IMG/VR virus record: IMGVR_UViG_3300047359_000272
Location: 1 to 23,247 of that record
Reading direction: 5' to 3' (one strand)
Origin: a virus
Length of the DNA stretch: 23,247 bases
The position numbers and the translations under genes are program-made. Below the pieces are notes generated by a model. It was not told the origin of the DNA. It was given only the letters and a program-made list of their open reading frames with translations, and did not search any database. Below, in pieces: positions 13,895 through 19,760 of this stretch; position 1 is the first letter of the stretch, and each line of letters opens with the position of its first letter.

Positions 13895-16734
13895 AGTGCT
13901 AATAATCCTCTTTGTATTGCTCCTGCTTGTAAATCAGTATAATCATATGTAGCTGAGTCTTGCCCTAGTGCTGCTACAATAATAGAAGCTCTACGAGCCT
14001 GATCACCTTCATAAGCTTTAAAGTCATGGTCTGCTTGATCTCTCATTTCCTGCCATAAAAATGCATTAGCTTGTTGAGTCATATTGTAAGCATTCATAGA
14101 GTTTTGCATATTAACTGCATTCTCTGTTGCAGTATCTAGCTCATTAGCTCTACGCCTCCAAGCAACATTAGATGCTTCTACTGCTGCTGAGTTTTGAGCC
14201 ATCCATGAATCCCTTTGAAAATTAACATTAGAATTAAATTTATTAATATCATTTTTCATAGTAGCATTAAATTTACTTACATCTGTTTGTCTATTTGCGT
14301 CTTGAGCAGCCATTGTATTTTTTTGAGAAGTATTAAACTGTGCCATTGAATTAGCTTGTGTAGCATTAAACTGATTCATGGTTGCTGCTAAGTTAGCATT
14401 AAATTGATTTACTTGATTTTCTGAACTTGCATTAAACTGATTAGCTGCATTTTCAGCAGCTTGATTAGATAACATTCTTTGTTGTTCTTGTTGAGCATTT
14501 AAAACATTTGTTTGTTGTTGAGCATTTAAATTAGCCATGTCCATTTGTAAAAATGATTGAGCATTAGTAATTGCTACTTTTGTACGTGCATCTGCATTAG
14601 CCATATCCATAGAAGCCATAGACGTAGCATTTTGCATAATTGCTTGTTGACTAGCATTAAAATCTGTTAAAGTCATAGTTTGCATAAACTTACTATTAGC
14701 TAACTCTACTTGCTGTGCTGCATTAAACTTAGTTAAATCCATATTAGCTATAGTAGTAGCTTTTTGAACAGCAGCTTGTTGATCTACATTTAATTGAGCA
14801 AGACCCATACTCTCAGCAATTTTTGACTGAGTTAAATTAGTCTGCATACGTGTATTAAGGTTTGCTAATTCAGTTTGTTGTTCAGCACTAAGATTTTGTG
14901 AATCTGCTTGATTCAAAGCAGAAAGATTTGCAAGCCTCATTTGCTGATCATTATTTAAATTAGCAAGTTCCATTTGCTGTTTAAACGCTGCATTCTTTGA
15001 AAGAAAATCAGCACCTATTTGCATATCTACAAGACGCTTTTGATTGTAAGCAGTCATATTTTCACGAGCAGTAGAATCTTCTATTTGAAGATTAGCTAGT
15101 TCTATTTGTTGTTCATTGCCTAAATTTTGAGCATTTATAGCTTGTTGATTTTGAGCATTAAGAACTGCTGCTTGCTGTCTATTTTGTAAATTTTGAGAAC
15201 GTGTTTGTTGTTCTATTTGTGCAGAAGTCATTACAGCATCTTGTGTAAATTGACTTTGAAGCACATTCATTTGTTGAGCCATTGTAGCTGTTTGAGAAGC
15301 TGCTGTTTGTCTATTAGACAAATTAGCCATACGGCGTTGCATGTCCAGCGTGGACTGCTGCATATTAGCCTGCTGCTCATTAGATAAATTCTGCGCTGAA
15401 CGCTGCTGGAGAGCCTGTGCGTTACTTTGAGCTATAGGCATAGCAGAGGTTATGATAGTGTTAAAAAGCGCGTCACGGCCTACTGAGGAGGCTGAGAGGC
15501 CCCTTTGTGCTAACATCTGCTCTACATTAGATAATGCAGGTTTAGCCCATGCAGGAGTTTTACCATCCTCCATACCGGCTAACAGGGTTTCCATCTGTGA
15601 AGATACTAAAGCTTCTGTAGGTAAAGCTGCAATAGCTGCACGTACTTCTACAGGCTGATCATCAATTTGCGCTTCTACAGTTGCAGGATCTTCTACAATA
15701 GCTGCTGTAATATCAGGAGGTAACTCTCCTACTTCTGCAAGCATTTCTGCTGCTGCACCTTTTGCAGCCGTACCTTTTACTGTTCGTCTTTGTGCAACTT
15801 GAAATCCTACAGTATCTATAATCTGCGCTGCTTGCCCATCATCCGCAGGCGTACCTGTAATAGCTTCTCGTTGCGCTGCTTCTGCTTCTTTAGTAGGAGC
15901 TACATCTGCTACTTTACCTGTAACTTTATCTACATAAGAACCATCAGAAATATTAAACTCTGCTACATCAGCTTGTGCTGCTTTTTCTTGTGCAGCATCT
16001 CTTTCTGCTGCAACAGCACGTTCACTAAGAGTAGCTTGTGCTGCTTCTGCTTCACGGCTTACACTGCCTTGCGCTGCTATAGCATCTTTTACAGGGCCTA
16101 CTTTAACTGCTTGCATTGTTGCAAGTTTAGCATCTGAAGGTTTTTCAGCTTTAGCTGTATCAGCTATTGATGTTGTAGTACCTGTGCTTTGTGCTTGAGC
16201 TGTATCAGAAGTAGAATCACTACTTAATGTAAAAGAACTAGTATCTTGTGTAACAGGTGCAGAATCAGCATCAATTTTACTTAAATCTGTTTCAGGATCT
16301 AAATTAACATTAGGTGCAGCTTTTTTAAAATCACCCTTAGCAAATTCTTCTGCTCTTTTAGCTGTAGATTCAAGTCTTGTTTTCTTTTCTTCACTCATTT
16401 CAGAACTCACTTGTTTTTTATTTGAACTACTATCTTGATACCCTGTATTTCCTACAACGTTTTGTTCGTCTCCTTGAGTAGTAGAATCTGTTATATCTGT
16501 AGAACTACCGCTTCCTGAGCCTTCATTAACATCAATCATAATTTCATTAGCTTTAAAATCACGATCATATTGTGCTTTAGCTTTTTTATAGGCATTAAGA
16601 CCGCCTACATTACCGCCGTAATCTTTTCTTTTAGGAGGCTCTTTAGTTAAATCAGAACTAATAAACTCTGAACCCTCAGCTTTTTTAATTCTTTTATTTT
16701 TATTACGGAGAGCTTTTAAAATTTTATTATTCAT
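13891..16734 (-). CDS. Virion protein with a 37-copy hendecad repeat domain (947 aa)
   Basis: Three parts are visible. Residues 1-436 begin with a basic patch (KALRNKNKRIKK), then a long Ser/Thr/Asp/Ala-rich, probably disordered region, and an ordered stretch around 370-436 (AAIAALPTEALVSSQMETLL). Residues 437-843 are exactly 37 consecutive 11-residue repeats, rich in Asn, Gln and Ala, with a regularly spaced hydrophobic residue. Residues 844-947 are a different, partly aromatic C-terminal part (WRRRANEL; QANAFLWQEMRDQADHDF). Such repeats form long helices, either undecad coiled coils or amphipathic lipid-binding helices. The gene is the first large one after the promoter at about 17150 and precedes the membrane-active 453-aa gene. 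I recall similar Asn/Gln-rich proteins in marine phages, with no known function. Confidence 0.8.
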   Translation of the reverse strand: MNNKILKALRNKNKRIKKAEGSEFISSDLTKEPPKRKDYGGNVGGLNAYKKAKAQYDRDFKANEIMIDVNEGSGSGSSTDITDSTTQGDEQNVVGNTGYQDSSSNKKQVSSEMSEEKKTRLESTAKRAEEFAKGDFKKAAPNVNLDPETDLSKIDADSAPVTQDTSSFTLSSDSTSDTAQAQSTGTTTSIADTAKAEKPSDAKLATMQAVKVGPVKDAIAAQGSVSREAEAAQATLSERAVAAERDAAQEKAAQADVAEFNISDGSYVDKVTGKVADVAPTKEAEAAQREAITGTPADDGQAAQIIDTVGFQVAQRRTVKGTAAKGAAAEMLAEVGELPPDITAAIVEDPATVEAQIDDQPVEVRAAIAALPTEALVSSQMETLLAGMEDGKTPAWAKPALSNVEQMLAQRGLSASSVGRDALFNTIITSAMPIAQSNAQALQQRSAQNLSNEQQANMQQSTLDMQRRMANLSNRQTAASQTATMAQQMNVLQSQFTQDAVMTSAQIEQQTRSQNLQNRQQAAVLNAQNQQAINAQNLGNEQQIELANLQIEDSTARENMTAYNQKRLVDMQIGADFLSKNAAFKQQMELANLNNDQQMRLANLSALNQADSQNLSAEQQTELANLNTRMQTNLTQSKIAESMGLAQLNVDQQAAVQKATTIANMDLTKFNAAQQVELANSKFMQTMTLTDFNASQQAIMQNATSMASMDMANADARTKVAITNAQSFLQMDMANLNAQQQTNVLNAQQEQQRMLSNQAAENAANQFNASSENQVNQFNANLAATMNQFNATQANSMAQFNTSQKNTMAAQDANRQTDVSKFNATMKNDINKFNSNVNFQRDSWMAQNSAAVEASNVAWRRRANELDTATENAVNMQNSMNAYNMTQQANAFLWQEMRDQADHDFKAYEGDQARRASIIVAALGQDSATYDYTDLQAGAIQRGLLAL
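14206..15426 (-). repeat. 37 tandem 33-base units coding 11-residue repeats
   Basis: Codes for residues 437-843 of the 947-aa protein, 407 residues or 37 x 11, with no insertion or deletion in the register when written out by hand. Typical units are ANLNNDQQMRL, QNLSAEQQTEL, TKFNAAQQVEL, ANLNAQQQTNV and FNANLAATMNQ. The period is kept at protein level while the DNA units have diverged, so this is an old, selected array and not a recent DNA expansion. Confidence 0.92.
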
Positions 16735-16737
16735 TAT

Positions 16738-16959
16738 TTAACTTAAATGTGCAAAAATAACAGAAGCAGCTCCTGCAAAAACAACAGAAACAACAAGCCA
16801 TGCAAGTCTTTCCCACCGTGCAGCATGAGATGTGGCTAACTCCCTTAACTGTTTTAACTCAACTGTGGCTTCTCCCCAACGCTCTCCACATTCTTTCTCA
16901 TGTTGAGCAATCTTTTCTAAAGCCTCTAGAGCTATTTCCATCTCAGTTTTTACTGCCAT
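16738..16959 (-). CDS. Small C-terminally anchored membrane protein (73 aa)
   Basis: A short protein with a charged helical front (EIALEALEKIAQHEKECGER, VELKQLRELATSHAARWERL) and one membrane segment at the C-terminus (AWLVVSVVFAGAASVIFAHL). The ATG at 16959 has AGGTG 9 bases upstream. A GTG at 16971 would add four residues and lies next to the stop of the previous gene. The helix-then-TM layout with an ARWERLAWLVV junction is one I have seen in phage proteins placed near holins, but no function is established. It sits between the 49-aa membrane protein and the ejection block, with a 3-base gap to the hendecad gene. Possible roles are lysis accessory or membrane partner of the ejection machinery. 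Confidence 0.75.
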   Translation of the reverse strand: MAVKTEMEIALEALEKIAQHEKECGERWGEATVELKQLRELATSHAARWERLAWLVVSVVFAGAASVIFAHLS

Positions 16960-16971
16960 AACTACTTTCAC

Positions 16972-17121
16972 CTACTGCTTTGCTTTACCAACATTAATGG
17001 CTAACAAGTCTGTAAGTTTGTAAAACTTTTCAACCCATTTATTATTATTAGGAATAGGTTTTAAAGCAGCAATAATAGAAGCTACAGTAACAATTGTTGT
17101 AACAATATTAATTAAATCCAT
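16972..17121 (-). CDS. Very short membrane protein (49 aa), holin-like in form
   Basis: A 49-residue frame that accounts for the gap upstream of the 73-aa gene. It has a consensus ribosome site (AAGGAG, 17128-17133) 6 bases before its ATG, and its TAG overlaps the alternative GTG of the next gene by no more than the junction itself. The N-terminus MDLINIVTTIVTVASIIAAL is a single membrane segment; the remainder (KPIPNNNKWVEKFYKLTDLL, then AINVGKAKQ) is a short soluble tail. I recall the ending LLAINVGKAK from other phages. T7 keeps a small holin gene just after its tail-fibre gene, so a holin or pinholin role is possible, although a 3-TM holin is already present elsewhere. Confidence 0.75.
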   Translation of the reverse strand: MDLINIVTTIVTVASIIAALKPIPNNNKWVEKFYKLTDLLAINVGKAKQ

Positions 17122-17138
17122 CTTTAACTCCTTAAAAG

Positions 17139-17167
17139 ATTATAGCATATTTTCTGAAGGTTGTCTA
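17139..17167 (-). promoter_or_regulatory. Candidate sigma70-type promoter for the ejection and lysis genes
   Basis: On the minus strand: TAGACA (17167-17162, five of six matches to TTGACA), a 17-base spacer, then TATAAT (17144-17139, perfect) with TG at the extended -10 position (TGCTATAAT). It lies in the only real intergenic gap of the late operon (17122-17170) and points at the 49-aa gene. The predicted start, near 17132, would fall inside the AAGGAG ribosome site, leaving an 11-base leader, which is a weak point. Confidence 0.6.
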
Positions 17168-17170
17168 CTG

Positions 17171-17374
17171 TTAAGATCCTAAAATTGGACGAGTGTTTGG
17201 GAAGTTTTCTGTACTGGGCCAGTCACGCAAAGCCTGACGGTAAGCCAACACTGCTTCAGCATTAGGGTAATCAGAAACTGTAGCGGCTATGTCTGTTCGC
17301 TGTAGTTCAGCGTCACGCCAGCGTCTAGCCTTCACTTCAGGAGAGATCGTTTCTTCTGCTATTATTAAAGCCAT
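17171..17374 (-). CDS. Tail assembly chaperone-like protein (67 aa), second copy
   Basis: A 67-residue protein carrying the signature of the phage tail-assembly-chaperone family (Phage_tail_APC from memory): RRWRDAELQRTD, then EAVLAYRQALRDWPS and FPNTRPILGS. In this family the short domain is often found next to tail-fibre genes and is thought to help fibre folding or attachment. It directly follows the propeller-like fibre gene, with a TAATG one-base overlap, and is a paralogue of the 98-aa protein two genes upstream (18638-18934), with which it shares YRQALRDWPS. It lacks the N-terminal 30 residues of that copy. It is the last gene before the operon's intergenic promoter. Confidence 0.82.
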   Translation of the reverse strand: MALIIAEETISPEVKARRWRDAELQRTDIAATVSDYPNAEAVLAYRQALRDWPSTENFPNTRPILGS

Positions 17375-18252
17375 TATTTCACCCTCATATAAACAGTTCC
17401 GCCTAGTTCTACGCCATTGTCTGATTGGCTTGATGTAATCTTATGAATTCCTGTCGCCGGAGAAAATTTATTTACGGAGTCTGTGGAAAGATTAGTTACC
17501 CAAAAATTAGTACCATCCCAAGCTACATCATGTGGGGTTGTAAAGTCAGGTCGTACACTAAAAGACCCCAAATTAACCCCTGCTGTGCTGTATTTATAAA
17601 CTGCGTCAGCGCCATTCGCGAGCACCCAAAAGTAAGTCCCGTCCCAAGTAATTCCTGTCCAAGAGTAACTTTCGTTAGCCACAGAAAAAGACTCATTTTG
17701 ATAAACCCCTGATGAGTTGTATTTATAAACTGCGTCAGTAGTGTCGCCAAGAACCCAGAAATGAGTTCCGTCCCAAGTAATTCCTGTGGGGACTGTGTCT
17801 TGGCTCCCTACAGAGAAAGATACGTTTTGATAAACGCCGCTTGTACTCCACTTGGTTACATCGTCTCCAGTAGAACCAACAACCCAAAGGTAGCTTCCGT
17901 CCCAAGTTATACCCTGTGGTGCGCCTTCTTCGGAAGCCACTGAAAAGCTACTTTGCTCCACCCCTGCCGTGTTGTACTGACGAACTGTGTCAGTATCAAT
18001 CCCAACCATCCAAAAGGAAGTGCCGTCCCAAGTAAGTCCGTAGGGGTTATTTTCACCTGTTGTTGGAAAGCTTGTACCAGAAAAAACGAAAGTACTGGAT
18101 GCATCTGGGTAAACGGATAAATCATCCTCAAAAACACCCGCCTTTAAGTACACCCTACCGTCAGCCAACGTGACAACATTTTCAGCCCTGTTTAATATAA
18201 CAACTTCATTTACCTGTGATGCGCTACCGCCACCACCTAAACTAATAGCCAT
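17374..18252 (-). CDS. Propeller-like tail fibre/receptor-binding protein (292 aa)
   Basis: A short N-terminal handle (LGGGGSASQVNE) leads to five repeats of 42-43 residues, each with a conserved GITWDGTYFWV-type strand. The Trp of this strand is at residues 75, 117, 160, 203 and 245. Each repeat continues with a DAVYKYSTAGV-type strand and an SFSV strand, the four-strand pattern of NHL/SMP-30-like beta-propeller blades. The ends (DGRVYLKAGV near the start, LGGTVYMRVK at the end) may close the ring with a sixth blade. A surface-exposed sugar- or receptor-binding role at the tail tip is inferred from this and from the fibre cassette around it. The start directly abuts the upstream TAA, and GGAGG lies 8 bases upstream. 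Confidence 0.8.
   Translation of the reverse strand: MAISLGGGGSASQVNEVVILNRAENVVTLADGRVYLKAGVFEDDLSVYPDASSTFVFSGTSFPTTGENNPYGLTWDGTSFWMVGIDTDTVRQYNTAGVEQSSFSVASEEGAPQGITWDGSYLWVVGSTGDDVTKWSTSGVYQNVSFSVGSQDTVPTGITWDGTHFWVLGDTTDAVYKYNSSGVYQNESFSVANESYSWTGITWDGTYFWVLANGADAVYKYSTAGVNLGSFSVRPDFTTPHDVAWDGTNFWVTNLSTDSVNKFSPATGIHKITSSQSDNGVELGGTVYMRVK
17458..18057 (-). repeat. Five ~128-base repeats coding propeller-like blades
   Basis: Codes for about residues 66-265 of the 292-aa fibre. On the + strand the most conserved piece is CCGTCCCAAGT, present near 17638, 17768, 17898 and 18022, with a divergent copy near 17514. DNA-level similarity between copies makes copy-number change by recombination possible. 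Confidence 0.85.
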
Positions 18253-18636
18253 TTATAGCTCCTCCCATCCAATTGTTGCATCAACATAAACCAAAGAAGC
18301 TCCAGCATCTGCTGCTAACTCGCCATCGTCTGCCGTTGAATTTATTTTTGAGCCGTTACGAGCTACAGTAACTGTGCCGGTTCCAGCGTTCTTAATGAAT
18401 ACTACATCACCAGCACTAGGGCTTGCGGGTAGCGTGATTGTTACTGCACTGCTTGAGTTGACAATAAGTTGATCACGCGCAACGGCTGTATAGTTTCCTG
18501 TTTTAATAGCAAAGTTATTAAACGCTCCACCAGCACCTACTGCAAGCTTTGCAGATGTTATGGCACCGTCAGCGATTGCAGAAGCTGTAATGGCATTATC
18601 AGCAATACCAGTAGCTTTAATTTTTGTTGTAGCCAT
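18253..18636 (-). CDS. Short tail-fibre protein, stand-alone paralogue of the large fibre's tip (127 aa)
   Basis: The protein begins with a handle (MATTKIKATGIAD) and then decapeptide repeats (NAITASAIAD, GAITSAKLAV), followed by a compact beta domain: YTAVARDQLIVNSSS, VTITLPASPSAGDVVFI and TVARNGSKIN, ending LVYVDATIGWEEL. The same order, decapeptide repeats then TITLPASP then GRNGSNI then NSTVGWAMA, forms the C-terminus of the 854-aa fibre (19757-22321). The two are therefore paralogues, and this gene looks like a detached fibre tip. It likely forms a trimeric fibre piece. A good ribosome site (AGGAG) is present, and it lies 1 base from the upstream gene and abuts the downstream one. Confidence 0.82.
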   Translation of the reverse strand: MATTKIKATGIADNAITASAIADGAITSAKLAVGAGGAFNNFAIKTGNYTAVARDQLIVNSSSAVTITLPASPSAGDVVFIKNAGTGTVTVARNGSKINSTADDGELAADAGASLVYVDATIGWEEL

Positions 18637-18637
18637 T

Positions 18638-18934
18638 TTACGCTCCTAGTTCTGGGCGAGTAGCTGGGAAGTCTGACGTGCTAGGCCAATCCCGTAGTGC
18701 CTGACGATACGTTAAGATGTTATCTCTGTTAGGCCAGTCTGGGGTTTGTGCTGCTTTGTCTGTAACAGCTAACTCCATATCACGCCACATGCGACCAGCT
18801 TCTTCTGCTGTAGGTTCTGGAGGCGTAGGTTCAACGCACACTTCATAGTGGTCAAAGTTAGCTTCAACAAAGTCAGCGTCAGCAATGATGGTATTTGTGA
18901 TGTTACCGTCAGCATCTTTAATATTATATTTCAC
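18638..18934 (-). CDS. Tail assembly chaperone-like protein (98 aa), first copy
   Basis: The N-terminal part (YNIKDADGNITNTIIADADF, then FDHYEVCVEPTPPEPT) resembles the small beta-rich leader found in front of many phage chaperone domains. Residues about 43-98 hold the APC-type domain: GRMWRDMELAVTD, DNILTYRQALRDWPS, FPATRPELGA. The start codon is GTG with a perfect AAGGAG 6 bases upstream; no ATG is available. It lies between the Gly-rich adhesin and the short fibre. Its paralogue at 17171-17374 has kept only the C-terminal domain. Probable role is folding or attachment of the neighbouring fibres. Confidence 0.82.
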   Translation of the reverse strand: MKYNIKDADGNITNTIIADADFVEANFDHYEVCVEPTPPEPTAEEAGRMWRDMELAVTDKAAQTPDWPNRDNILTYRQALRDWPSTSDFPATRPELGA

Positions 18935-18944
18935 TTAAATCTCC

Positions 18945-19760
18945 TTACGGTATGTACTGGATGACAACACAACCTTCACCACCACGCCCTGAACGAATGT
19001 ATGAGCTGCCTATGGTGGAACAACCCCAACCACCCCCGCCGCCTATTGTTGCGTGGCAAGTGAGGGGAGAATAAGGCTGTTCAGTATACATCGCCCCTGC
19101 TCCTGCTAACGGCCCCGCCTTCGCATCTCCTATTGCATTGTCATAAGTTACATCTAAAACCGCCGTCGCAGACCCAAGACTGCCAGATATTTGACCTAAA
19201 CTAGAGGAATAGAAATCACCTACTATGTCACAGTCACCACCAAGACCATTAAGTTCGGCGTTAGAAGTTGTGCCGTCATTACCCGTCCCTAATAAACCAA
19301 CAGCGCCACCCCCTTTATCATGGCCGCCGCGTCCACCTGTAGTATTGAAGTCTCCGTTTGATCCTACGCCGCCGTTAGTAAAGGCTGTGCTTGATAAAGT
19401 TCCTCCGGCTCCACCAGTAGCCGTTAATGTGGCGCCTAGTCCTGTACCTGAAACGGTTGTAGTGCCTCCATTTGCACCATTACCTCTTGATCCATCCTGA
19501 AACGCTCCACCTGCACCAATAACAACAGTGAATGAGCCAGAAGTAGTAACGGCTAAAGAGTCCTTTCTGCAATAACCTCCTGCCCCACCGCTTTGTAATT
19601 CGGTGAGATTATAACTTCCAGAGCCACTACCGCCAGCACCAATAACGTGGATCATTATATTGCCGTCTTGAGGCGGAACCCATGTCTGTGACTTGTGTAA
19701 AAAGATTGTAGGGAATGACGCAGAGCCGCCACCGCTAATGAAATCTGTAAAGTTGCTCAT
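18945..19760 (-). CDS. Glycine-rich tail fibre adhesin (271 aa)
   Basis: A tail-tip protein of the glycine-rich type. The N-terminus SNFTDFISGGGSASFPTIF shares GGGSAS with the propeller fibre and is followed by SQTWVPPQDGNIMIHVIGAG, the typical first strands of the glycine-rich domain. It then has many Gly-rich turns (GGAGGYC, IGAGGAFQDG, GGRGGHDKGGGAVG, IGGGGGWG) and ends RGGEGCVVIQYIP. Gly-rich segments of this kind form polyglycine helices in T4-like adhesins and carry variable receptor-binding loops. I choose the ATG at 19760 because it overlaps the upstream stop as ATGA; an ATG at 19772 would add four residues. It probably contacts the host receptor. Confidence 0.82.
   Translation of the reverse strand: MSNFTDFISGGGSASFPTIFLHKSQTWVPPQDGNIMIHVIGAGGSGSGSYNLTELQSGGAGGYCRKDSLAVTTSGSFTVVIGAGGAFQDGSRGNGANGGTTTVSGTGLGATLTATGGAGGTLSSTAFTNGGVGSNGDFNTTGGRGGHDKGGGAVGLLGTGNDGTTSNAELNGLGGDCDIVGDFYSSSLGQISGSLGSATAVLDVTYDNAIGDAKAGPLAGAGAMYTEQPYSPLTCHATIGGGGGWGCSTIGSSYIRSGRGGEGCVVIQYIP

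Noticed and set aside
14206-15426. Possible CRISPR or VNTR array from the regular 33-base period
   Set aside because: The units are contiguous, diverged at DNA level and coding; there are no constant repeats separated by unique spacers.
17443-18137. Several 60-90 residue frames on both strands inside the propeller gene
   Set aside because: They arise because the repeated DNA keeps other frames open. Only the 292-aa frame has regular blades, a ribosome site and correct joints to its neighbours.
19225-19500. Pro-rich 91-residue frame on the + strand
   Set aside because: It is the antisense of the Gly-rich adhesin (Gly codons read back as Pro); there are no start signals.
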